NCBI GenBank assembly: GCA_027005635.1
Contig: JALTLI010000050.1
Span: 1 to 23,992, forward strand
Length of the DNA: 23,992 nucleotides
Direction: 5' to 3'
From: Alphaproteobacteria bacterium
GTDB lineage: Bacteria; Pseudomonadota; Alphaproteobacteria; UBA2136; JALTLI01
Part shown: positions 14,113-22,900 of the stretch, in pieces
Layout: the number at the start of each line of letters is the position of its first letter
Numbering within the stretch: the first letter of the stretch is position 1
Notes under the pieces: model-generated
Told to the model about the DNA's origin: nothing
Seen by the model: only the letters and a program-made list of their open reading frames with translations
The model's database searches: none
Translations under genes and position numbers: made by a program

Positions 14113-15104
14113 AATCCAAATACCCTCTTATTCATTTTTTCTACAATGCTACTGCCCTGTTGTTCGGAAAGGTGGGAGTAGCGTTTTACCATTTGCAGGG
14201 TTTTATGCCCTAGAATTTCTGAAAGTTGGATAAGTGTTGCTCCATCTTCCAGTAAATAACTGGTGGCGGTATGGCGTAAATCGTGGAAACGGAAGTTTTT
14301 GACGCTTGCGTCTTTTATGGCTTTTTCCCAGTGTTTACGAATTTCCATCGGGGCTTTACCATCTGCACGGGGGAATAAATAATCCGTATCTAGGCGTGGA
14401 ATTTCTTTCAGTTTTTGGAGTAATTCTAAGGCGTGTCCATGGATAGGTAGCACTCTGCGAGTATTATTTTTAGTTTTATCCAAGATAATAATACTTTTAG
14501 CCATATTTACTTGGGGCCATGTTAAATACATAATTTCGCTATATCTTGCTCCTGTTGAAAGGGCTAAAACCACCATGGTATAAAGATACGGGTTATGGCT
14601 AGCTTTACAGCTTGCTAGCAGGGCTTCACGTTCTTTTTTATTCAAAAAACGTACTCTTCCGCTGGGAAGTTTTGGTTTGCGTACTTTTAACATGGGGTTA
14701 TCATCCATCCAGCCCCAATCTTTTACTGCAATAGTGAATACATGATAAATAAGTTTATCACGGCATTCTACTAAACGAGCAGGAGTAATATCAGATAACA
14801 TGTAATAACCAAGTTGGCTTTTCCATCAGTTTAGTTGCATTTTGATTTTTTGGTAGTCGGCTCGGCTTTCGGGTAGGGCAAACTCTATGTATCTATCAAT
14901 TAATTCGCCAACTGTGCGACGTTTGGATTCCTGCGTTTTAAAATAACGTCCTTCTTTAATGGCTGCTTCTGTAATGGTTATCCATTCTTTGGCATCTGTT
15001 TTACGCTTAAACGTGGCTGTTTCTGGTGGATGACCTCGCAGACGTACTCGCACTCGGTAGGTTATATCACCTTTTGCGTTTTTTCTTTCTTCAATTAGTG
15101 CCAT
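14109..15104 (-). pseudogene. int: Tyrosine recombinase (integrase), broken by TGA and internal deletion
   Basis: One frame from the ATG at 15104 (GGAAGG upstream) to the TGA at 14109-14111, broken only by a TGA at 14826-14828. There the family has a Trp-Trp pair (the sequence reads QLN-stop-WKSQLGYYMLSDIT), so TGG to TGA is the likely lesion. The N-terminal arm-binding domain (YRVRVRLRG, TFKRKTDAKEW) and the catalytic domain are otherwise well kept: TGARYSE arginine, HDLRH and LGHKTLQMVKRYSHL with the tyrosine. Between RDKLI and HVFTIAV about 20-25 residues of the core-binding domain are missing compared with the form I remember. Both lesions should abolish activity. Confidence 0.88.
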
Positions 15105-16071
15105 TAAATATACCTTCCATAAATTCTGTATCTGCCTTAGACATTCCCCAACGCCTCAATTTTCGTGACTCTTCTCTCATAAACTTAGCTACTTTTACTT
15201 CAATATCCTTAGTTGTAAAAGGCTGTTGAAAATGTGCCAGTACCTCATCATGATAGTAAGTAAATTCAGCACTCCTTGCTGATTGCCAAAAATTATGCTC
15301 AAGATTATTTAATGCAAGAAATATACTTTTATGTGCATTGCGTATTTTTCTAAGATCTACTTTCTTTTCTGAAATATCCAGACTATCTGATTTCTTACGA
15401 TCAAAAGTATGAGCCCAAAAAGCATCTGCATTTTTAGTAATATCCATGATTGCCTTGGAATCAATTTGTTTTTTCAACTCTTTCATGTAGCTTGGGTGTA
15501 TAGTGTTACATCTCTTCCTATTAAACTCATCTGTTCCACTTATTGCATCAAACCTTTCATGTAATTTTTTAGATATTTGCCATTTTTGTGAGCAATCCCT
15601 AGATATGACTTTTTTAGTTTCAATAGTCTCTAATAATTTTTTTCTCCATTCTTTTTCAAATATTTCTTCTTTTTGATATAAATAAGGACAGCCATCCCCC
15701 AATATAGATATATATGTTTCCCTATTAAATTGATTAGCATGAACTTCTATTGATTCTATTAACCTTCTAATAGAGTGAGTATCACTATCTTTATAGCTAC
15801 CCACAATTCTTCGTATTCCTGTAATTTGATATGCAAAATATCCATCTATTAATAAAAATGGCAAAGCGTGATTATTAGAAAAATTATTTTTAGTGCTTTT
15901 TCCACTTAATTCAATTGCCTTGAAAAAGCTACGAAATAAGAAGTCATTATTAATAAGCCTACCAAACTGCCCCCATAATGTATCTCCACGAGTAAGGTTT
16001 TTCTCATCATTACCAATCCAAACAGACCACTTATCATATTGTTTTTTCATATGTTTTATATTTTTAGACAT
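15091..16071 (-). CDS. AbiU2/HEPN-like cargo protein beside the integrase
   Basis: 326 residues; a second in-frame ATG at residue 8 (MKKQYDKWSVW) is an equally good start, and neither has a clear ribosome site. The stretch FAYQITGIRRIVG followed by SIRRLIESIEVH resembles the 'Q..AIRR..D....SL.RLL..I' signature of AbiU2-like HEPN proteins, and NADAFWAH sits where that family has its 'YADKRVAH' motif. The usual Arg/Lys of that motif is replaced by Phe-Trp, so RNase activity is doubtful. It overlaps the integrase start by 14 bases and lies between it and the attachment region, the usual place for defence cargo. Family assignment is tentative. Confidence 0.5.
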   Translation of the reverse strand: MSKNIKHMKKQYDKWSVWIGNDEKNLTRGDTLWGQFGRLINNDFLFRSFFKAIELSGKSTKNNFSNNHALPFLLIDGYFAYQITGIRRIVGSYKDSDTHSIRRLIESIEVHANQFNRETYISILGDGCPYLYQKEEIFEKEWRKKLLETIETKKVISRDCSQKWQISKKLHERFDAISGTDEFNRKRCNTIHPSYMKELKKQIDSKAIMDITKNADAFWAHTFDRKKSDSLDISEKKVDLRKIRNAHKSIFLALNNLEHNFWQSARSAEFTYYHDEVLAHFQQPFTTKDIEVKVAKFMREESRKLRRWGMSKADTEFMEGIFNGTN

Positions 16072-16086
16072 AATATATTAAGACCC

Positions 16087-16126
16087 TTTATCGTCCTTTA
16101 CTGTTATTTATCGCCATTTATTGTAA
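16087..16126. repeat. Four 10-base direct repeats (probable integrase arm sites)
   Basis: TTTATCGTCC, TTTACTGTTA, TTTATCGCCA and TTTATTGTAA follow one another at an exact 10-base period, sharing TTTA-[TC]-[CT]-G. This lies directly upstream of the cargo/integrase operon and next to the TGGGACA motifs. One-helical-turn spacing suggests side-by-side protein binding, most likely by the integrase or its accessory protein. Confidence 0.6.
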
Positions 16127-16127
16127 C

Positions 16128-16155
16128 TGTCCCGTGGGACACTGGTGGGACATTT
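16128..16155. repeat. TGGGACA motif cluster, left
   Basis: An inverted copy TGTCCC (16128-16133) is followed by TGGGACAC and TGGTGGGACATTT in direct order. The last 21 bases (16135-16155) are repeated exactly at 16359-16379. Such TGGGACA clusters are familiar next to attachment sites of integrases of this type, where they are candidate arm-binding sites. Confidence 0.65.
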
Positions 16156-16283
16156 GACCACAAAAACCAGCAACAATCAACAACTTTAAATTGTAGGATG
16201 AATTGGCTAAGTATTTGTTTTATTTGTTATTTGGTGTTTTGGGGTGTTGTGGAATTTTGCCTTAAAGGCACTCATAATGTCTT

Positions 16284-16315
16284 GGTCGGGGGTTCAAGTC
16301 CCTCCTCGCCAACTA
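16284..16315 (+). other. tRNA 3'-end fragment, probable att core
   Basis: GGGGG-TTCAAGT-CCCTC (16288-16304) forms a proper T-arm with the GGTTCAAGTCC loop motif. CTCGCCA-A-CTA follows, where an acceptor strand, discriminator and CCA would lie. No matching acceptor 5' strand is found upstream, so this is a fragment, not a whole tRNA. A duplicated tRNA 3' end beside an integrase is the usual att site left by integration. The parent tRNA cannot be named with confidence. Confidence 0.6.
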
Positions 16316-16358
16316 TTTCAAAGGCTTACACCACATTCCGCAAAACAAAAATACCCCT

Positions 16359-16379
16359 TGGGACACTGGTGGGACATTT
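16359..16379. repeat. TGGGACA motif cluster, right
   Basis: An exact 21-base copy of 16135-16155 (two TGGGACA motifs). It lies on the other side of the tRNA fragment from the first cluster. The remaining bases to the tRNA-Pro gene (16380-16714) show no gene; the frames there are short and overlap these repeats. Confidence 0.8.
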
Positions 16380-16637
16380 CAAAGTAACATTTAGCAATAA
16401 CAAACAACATTCTGCAATAAGCCCGTTATGATATTTTTGATTATATAGAATTTTTCTATGATTCAAAAAGTTGCAGAGCATGGTAATAATAGATTGTTGT
16501 CGCCAATTGATTTTGAGACACGGCAAAAATAGACTTCACAAGGTATCTACTTTTCTTGGGGCTATTCAGTATAACCAATAAACATACCAAAATTTTTTGA
16601 AGCTGTAGAAAACTGTTATAGGACAACCAAGAACAAT

Positions 16638-16659
16638 AATAACGCGTAAGCGCTTTATT
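16638..16659 (-). terminator. Weak hairpin downstream of tRNA-Pro
   Basis: AATAACGCG and CGCTTTATT pair with one mismatch around TAAG. It lies 55 bases beyond the 3' end of tRNA-Pro on the minus strand. There is no long T-run, so a terminator role is only possible. Confidence 0.3.
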
Positions 16660-16714
16660 TTAAAATGTTTTTATGGCTATTTATGAATATAGGAAACAGC
16701 TATGAACTATGTAA

Positions 16715-16791
<77 letters not shown>

Positions 16792-16904
16792 AGTAAGTCT
16801 TATTTACATATGTAAATTAGGGTATAGCATCTATTTAGTTTTATTTCTAGCATTTTTTTTATTTTTTATAAGTTATAGCAATTTCACTTTAATTTTTGGT
16901 TTAA

Positions 16905-18854
16905 TTATTCTTTAAATTCGCCTCTTAAGAATTTACGTACATTTTCTTTTAAGTTATCTTTATCCATTAAATCAAATGGTAATGGGGATTTTTTAGGTTT
17001 TTCTTTAATTTCTGGTTTAGAATCAACTTTTCTAATACCTTCATTATCAGCATTATTTTCTATAACTTCACCAATGGTTGCACCTATTGCTGCGCCTAGT
17101 GGTCCACCTATTGCTGCCCCAACACCTGTTGCAATTGCTTTTTTAGCTATATCTGTAGTAACCTTTGGTTTATCTAATGCCCCCTTAATATGTACTGTAG
17201 GTATTAACTTACCACGATTTTTTGTATCTATTGCATAGCTGATTGTCCAGTCTGGTAGAGATATTTTTCCTTTACCTTTAATTAAAATATCTTGGACATC
17301 TAATTCCATTTTTGTTGATTGAATTATTCCTTTATCAATATTAAATTTACCTGCAAATGATTCAATATTATAGTTAAACCCTTCAGAAAAGTTTTTACCC
17401 ATAATAATATTCATGGTAGATGCAAATATATTATTTAGGTCTACACCTTTGATTGTACCGTTTTTAGCAGTAAATCTAGTTCTGCCTTTTAGATTATTAA
17501 CCCACTGTTTTATTGATTTACCTGCAAATTCCATATCTGATGTAGAGTTAATAGAGGCAGTAATAAATTTTGATACCTTACTAGAAATAACTTGCTCTAA
17601 CAAAAAGTTATCAAGACGCAATTGAAGTTTACCTTTTATAATATCACCATCATTAAATTTACCTTTAAGGCTAATACTTCCGCCTGTTGTTTGAGATAAT
17701 TTAACTTCATCAAGCAAAATACCTTCTTTGTTTACTCTTCCTCGAATAACTGCCGGCTCAAATGTAAAATTATTACAGCTTAGCTTTTTCCAGTAAAGGT
17801 TTATATCTGATTCAATTGATTGTAACGGCGTTAAATCTATCAGTTCATCAGACCACCTTTGTGAGCCATTTTTAGTACTTCCTTTGTTACACAAACCTAA
17901 ACTATTTAAATTAATTTGATTACCTTTAAGCTTAACTTCAATGAAATCTTTTTTACTAGGTTTATAATTTATTAAACCTTTCATGTTCATATCACCTAAA
18001 TTAAAAGTAAAATCACTTAAGTTAACATTAGTTTTTTCGTAGTTAACTCTTGTAGATAATTTAAATGGATTATTTTCTAATTTTAAATATTCCAGTTGAA
18101 GAATTTTTTTAAAATCAGCAATTAGAGTTTCACCATTTATAGTAACTTTACCACCAAAAGAAAAATTATTAAATGGTTCTAGAATACGTCCATCGGCTGT
18201 AATTTCATTAATTTTATTTATTAATAATTTAGATTTAACTGGTACTCCAGCTGGATTTTTCACATCAAATTCAGCACTAAGATTAACTGGGACACCTTCA
18301 ATTTTAGCAGTAATTTTAAGATTAGCTGTTCTATTTTTAGGTGGTAAAATTGTAAAAATACCATTAGTAATATTACGTTTTTGTTGTTCTTTAATATTAT
18401 TGTAAACAACTGAGATATTTTTAATTTTTGCTTGGTATATTCCACTAAAAAAGCTGGTATCCACCTTTTTACTATGCCTACTTTTACGTTTTGGCAACCA
18501 GTTAGGTACACCTTTTTTAGATACTTCTAGGTAAATAGCAGGCGAATTCCATGAAAAATTATTAATATAAATATTACCTAAAAGCAATTTTGAAAGCTCT
18601 ATTTCTGCTTTTATTTTACCAGAAGAAAGAAGTGGTCTTTTACCATTATAAGCTTTAATAATTATTCCATCAGCAGAAAATATTACATTGGGAAATAAAG
18701 ATATACTAGCATCACCTTTTATTTTAATGTTCATGCCAGTTTGTTTTTTAAGCGTTTTTTCTATTAGGCTATTAGAAATAAATTTTGGAGCCATAAACAG
18801 GCCACCAACAAAAAGTAAGCCTAATATTACTAGTAAGATGATTATTTTTTTCAC
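16905..18854 (-). CDS. AsmA-family protein
   Basis: 649 residues from a GTG (KKIIILLVILGLLFVGGLF follows), which has only a weak ribosome site. The N-terminal hydrophobic helix (about residues 3-22) is a signal anchor. After it come the AsmA hallmarks: IKGDASISLFPNVIF at about residue 47, ELSKLLLGNIYINNFSW, and the C-terminal half with FAGKFNIDKGIIQSTKMELD and IKGALDKPKVT. A glycine-zipper-like stretch (GVGAAIGGPLGAAIGATIG) lies at about residues 570-590, followed by a charged tail. AsmA-like proteins form long beta-grooves in the periplasm that are thought to carry phospholipids to the outer membrane. It follows the rluC-like gene by 57 bases on the same strand. Confidence 0.85.
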   Translation of the reverse strand: MKKIIILLVILGLLFVGGLFMAPKFISNSLIEKTLKKQTGMNIKIKGDASISLFPNVIFSADGIIIKAYNGKRPLLSSGKIKAEIELSKLLLGNIYINNFSWNSPAIYLEVSKKGVPNWLPKRKSRHSKKVDTSFFSGIYQAKIKNISVVYNNIKEQQKRNITNGIFTILPPKNRTANLKITAKIEGVPVNLSAEFDVKNPAGVPVKSKLLINKINEITADGRILEPFNNFSFGGKVTINGETLIADFKKILQLEYLKLENNPFKLSTRVNYEKTNVNLSDFTFNLGDMNMKGLINYKPSKKDFIEVKLKGNQINLNSLGLCNKGSTKNGSQRWSDELIDLTPLQSIESDINLYWKKLSCNNFTFEPAVIRGRVNKEGILLDEVKLSQTTGGSISLKGKFNDGDIIKGKLQLRLDNFLLEQVISSKVSKFITASINSTSDMEFAGKSIKQWVNNLKGRTRFTAKNGTIKGVDLNNIFASTMNIIMGKNFSEGFNYNIESFAGKFNIDKGIIQSTKMELDVQDILIKGKGKISLPDWTISYAIDTKNRGKLIPTVHIKGALDKPKVTTDIAKKAIATGVGAAIGGPLGAAIGATIGEVIENNADNEGIRKVDSKPEIKEKPKKSPLPFDLMDKDNLKENVRKFLRGEFKE

Positions 18855-18911
18855 TGAACTAAGTAGCCCTATAAATTATTTTTATTTAAAGGCATGTTAA
18901 CATATTGATTA

Positions 18912-19850
18912 TTATTCTTCTACTTGTTTTTCATACCAATCAAATAATTTAAATACGTCTTTAAAATGTTTTGGAATATCTGCAATAAATTGATTTTGTT
19001 TAAGGTTTAAACTTTTATCAAATTCTAGTTCCCGTGCATGTAGAAACATTTTTTCTTGCGAAATATATCCACTTAGTTCTGTTTCTTCGCCATATTTTTT
19101 ATCACCGATAATTGGTGTTCCAAGTTCTGCTAAATGAACACGAATTTGGTGAGTTCTACCAGTTAAGGGAGAAACTTCTAGCCAATGGATATCTTTTCCA
19201 GCAGATGCTATTTTACGATAATGAGTTATTGCATGTTTGCCATCAATGCTAGCAACCATTCTTTGTTCACCATCTTTACCAACTTTTTTAAGCGGGATTT
19301 TAATTTCTCCTTCAAGTTCTGGCAATCTTCCCTGTACTATTGCCCAGTATTTTTTATGGACTAATCTAGTTTTAAATGCTTCGGCTATTTTTGCTGAAAC
19401 TGGTCTATTTAAAGCAAAAACTAAGCAACCTGTTGTATCTCTATCTAGCCTGTGGGTAAGCCTTGCTTTTTTATCTGTTATAAATACTTTTAGCATGTTA
19501 TCTAGGCTTTTTAGGTGTTTTTCTCCACCTTGTACTGGTATTCCATATAGCTTATTTATAACTATAATATTTTCATCACGATAAATTGTATTTTCTTGTA
19601 AAAGTTTTTCATCTTGATTAGAAAGATTTTGTTTTATTTCTTCTACTTGATTATAAAAAAATGGTGGGACACGAACTTCTTGCCCTTCACTAACAATAGC
19701 ATTAGCCTTAACCCTAGAGCCATTTAAACGAATATTCCCCTTACGACAAAGTTTTTGTACTTGAGTAAAAGTTATTCCTTTAAATTCTGCTTGTAAAAAT
19801 TTATCTAATCTAGTGCCATCATATTCATTAGATACTACTGTTTTTTCCAT
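18912..19850 (-). CDS. rluC: Large-subunit rRNA pseudouridine synthase, RluC-like
   Basis: 312 residues from the ATG at 19850; a TTG two codons earlier is in frame but less likely. The N-terminal S4 RNA-binding domain (RLDKFLQAEFKGITFTQVQK and VKANAIVSEGQEVRVPP) precedes a RluA-family catalytic domain with HRLDRDTTG (about 132-140, Asp nucleophile), later PLTGRTHQIRVHLA and GDKKYG. RluC converts uridines of 23S rRNA helices to pseudouridine. The S4 domain and the VRVPP linker are of the form I associate with alphaproteobacteria. The exact site specificity (RluC versus RluD) is inferred from overall layout. Confidence 0.88.
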   Translation of the reverse strand: MEKTVVSNEYDGTRLDKFLQAEFKGITFTQVQKLCRKGNIRLNGSRVKANAIVSEGQEVRVPPFFYNQVEEIKQNLSNQDEKLLQENTIYRDENIIVINKLYGIPVQGGEKHLKSLDNMLKVFITDKKARLTHRLDRDTTGCLVFALNRPVSAKIAEAFKTRLVHKKYWAIVQGRLPELEGEIKIPLKKVGKDGEQRMVASIDGKHAITHYRKIASAGKDIHWLEVSPLTGRTHQIRVHLAELGTPIIGDKKYGEETELSGYISQEKMFLHARELEFDKSLNLKQNQFIADIPKHFKDVFKLFDWYEKQVEE

Positions 19851-19879
19851 TATCAAATCCGCTATATTAATTATATATT

Positions 19880-19908
19880 AAGAAACCCTGTTTAACACAG
19901 GGTTTCTT
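19880..19908 (-). terminator. Hairpin terminator between adhesin and rluC-like gene
   Basis: AAGAAACCCTGT (19880-19891) and ACAGGGTTTCTT (19897-19908) are exact complements over 12 bases with a 5-base loop. It stands 24 bases after the adhesin stop on the minus strand and 29 bases before the rluC-like start. The following bases on the minus strand are T/A-rich rather than a pure T-run. Confidence 0.8.
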
Positions 19909-19932
19909 GATTTGCACTTAAAAAGAAGTTAT

Positions 19933-22900
19933 TTATTCTTCAACAACTGTTGTTCCATTAAGTGTTAAGCCTAATTCAACAAATAAATCTGCTGAGCCAT
20001 CTCCGTTAGTATAAGTAGCAAATACAGTACCTTCAGTATTAGTAACATCACTACCACGTACAGTAAATTCTGTTGCATTAACTGCATCACCGTTATCACC
20101 TTGGACAAATAAGCTTCCGCTATCAGATATACGTACAATATCTGTTGTTGTTATACTTAAGCTATCACCTGTTTGGCTGTTAGTCATATCAATTTGTTCA
20201 ATACCACTAACATCAGCTAAATCAGTTGATGCGTTTACATTAAGTGGATTAGAACTAGCTTCCAATACTAATGTATCAAAACCTGAACTGCCATCAATAC
20301 GGAAATCACTTAAATCAGTAGATAAAATATCGTCTCCAGCGCCAGCCATTAATATGTCGTTACCTGCGCCTCCGGTTAATGTATCATTGCCGTCTCCACC
20401 AAGTAGAACATCGTCTCCAGCATTACCACTTAAAATATCATCACCAGCTTCACCAACTAGCATGTTATTTGAGCTATCACCAGCTATAACATCATCTCCA
20501 GCAGTACCAACTTGTGCTGGTTCGGTAACATTAATATATTGCTCTTCTAGGTTACTTACTAAACCTGTTGTATCTTCAACTTGAACAGAGAAATAACGTG
20601 TTCCACTAACAGGAATAGATGCGTCATTAGAAAAACTCATTGCTTCAATAACATTCTCGTATGTTGCAAGAGGCGCATCTCCTTCAAGAACAATTTGATA
20701 AGTTCCGCCAATAACACCATTTTGAGTAACAGTCAAACCAGCAGTATCACCAACTTTAAGCATATCACCTGTTTGATAACCTTGAGAAATTTCAATTGTA
20801 GCTTTTTGTAACATTGTACTATCAGGATCAGTTATCACAGTAGATGTATCACCTGTTGTAAGTAATGTATCTGCTAAACTTAATGCTGTTTTTGGTGCAA
20901 ATGTTACATCAAATATTGCATCTTCAAAATCTTTGTCTCCGCCAAGGAATAAATCTTCAAAGCCAATACGTAGTGCTTCACCTTGTGTTCCAGATGTTGT
21001 ATGTTCTATATCATCTGGGTTTAAATCTGGATAGCTACTATGGTAGACTTTTAAGTTATTAAAACATTCACCAGAAGAAGTAAATACTAATTCTGCTTCA
21101 CTATCTGTAACTAAAGATGCCGAACCATTTGGATTTCTAAATTCAAACGCATCGATAGCGTTAATATCTCCAGATAATCCATTTAAAACATCATAACCAT
21201 CTGCTATCAAGAAAAATGCAATTTCATAACCTTCAGGTACATCAACTTCAGCTAATAAATCACCAGCTACTAAATCACCACCAGAACCATCAGCAGATAA
21301 ATTAGGTGATAAAATACGTACACTTTGGATAGCTCCAGTTGTAGGATTAACTAAATAGCTACCTAATACATTATGGTATCCAGCACCTTCCGATACAAAA
21401 TTAACTGTAGCAGTTGTATCAAATTGAGCAGTTAAGTTTGTAGAATTTGTCCCATAAATCTCACTATTATCTAAACGTACACCTTCTTGAGTATCAGGAA
21501 AATCATTTGTAGAACTAGCAAATTCATGATTTTGTGTAGTTTCTTCAATTGCAACAACAACTCCTGTACCATTAGGTGTAATTTCAACTACTGGAGGCTG
21601 GTTAGGATCATCTTCTCCACGTGGTTTAATACGTGCAAGAGAATTATCTGTATTTATACCATCTGTAACTGTATATTCAATATGAATATATGGAGTTTGC
21701 CCGTCATTTAAATTATCAAACAAGTTATCACCATTATCAAATATAACATCACCATCTGGTTGAACTGTAATAGTTGCTGTATTGGTACCATTTGTTAAGG
21801 TAAATACTGCGTTTCCATCACTAGCAAGAGTTTGTGATTGAGTAATAGTTATACCACTAACAGGTGCACCATTACTTTGAATGAATACATTGTTCACAGA
21901 TAACACAGTTGCCGGATTAGGCCCGTCTGGATTGTTAGTATTATCTAAGATATTAAACACACCTTCGGCAATACTTTCATTTTCATTAATGTAAATATAT
22001 TCATCACCATCTGAAAGAATATTTTTATCATCATGACCAGCACCTTTAATTTTAATACGTGCTAAAGAACTATCAACATCTTGACCATCTGTAACTGTAT
22101 ATTCAACATGAATATATGGACGTTCTCCGTCATTTAAATGATTAAATATACCTTGATCATTTGTAAATAATACTTCACCATCTGTTTGAACAATAATAGT
22201 TGCAGTTTTACCTGCTGTATCTTCAAGTTGGAATACAGCTCTACCATCAGCAGAAACATTTTCTAGCTGAGTAATAGTTATGCCACCAACAGGAGCTCCA
22301 TTACTTTGAATAAATACATTATCCACTGTTTGAATAGTTTCAACACTTGGGCCATCTGGGTTAGTTGTATTATCTAAAATGTTAAACTGACCAGCAACTA
22401 AACCATCATTTTCTTTTACATAAATATATTCATCATCATCTGAAAGAATATTTGCTGCTGGTGGTTGTTGAGGATCAAATGTTAAAGTTGCAGAAGCAGG
22501 ATCTCCGTCTGCATCAACAATACTATATGTAAATACATCACTACCTGATGTTCCACCTGTTTCGGCTAATAAATCAACAAGAGTCCATGAGATTTTACCA
22601 GCTAAAGTACCAACATGATTATTTGAGTATAAATCAACGCTAGCTATTTCTTTGCCTGCAAATCCGAAATCTGAGCCACTAAATGTTAATGTTGAAACGT
22701 AATCGGTTGGTGTTCCAACAGAAAAATCTTGGGTAGCTGTTGTACCATCGGTAAATTTAACTGTTACATCAAATGCACCATTAACATTGTTACTTCCAAT
22801 ATCACCAATTTTAACGGTGATTGTTTCTACTGGTACATCAAAGGCAACATTTAAGCCTTCATTATTACCATAAACCTTAGAACCATTATGCCCTACCCCA

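Noticed and set aside
14826..14828. TGA read as tryptophan (alternative code)
   Set aside because: TGA ends several intact genes in the window with normal overlaps, and the same integrase also has an internal deletion; a nonsense mutation is simpler.
16087..16126. CRISPR-like array
   Set aside because: The repeats are 10 bases with no spacers; period and position fit protein-binding sites near att.
16225..16315. A complete tRNA-Leu-like gene ending at the T-arm
   Set aside because: The upstream bases show a loose tRNA-Leu look (GTGGAATT, CTTAAAG) but no acceptor strand pairs with CTCGCCA and the anticodon stem is weak; only the 3' fragment is supported.
16039..16431. Plus-strand frame of 130 codons
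   Set aside because: It runs across the decamers, TGGGACA repeats and tRNA fragment, has no ribosome site and no protein-like composition.
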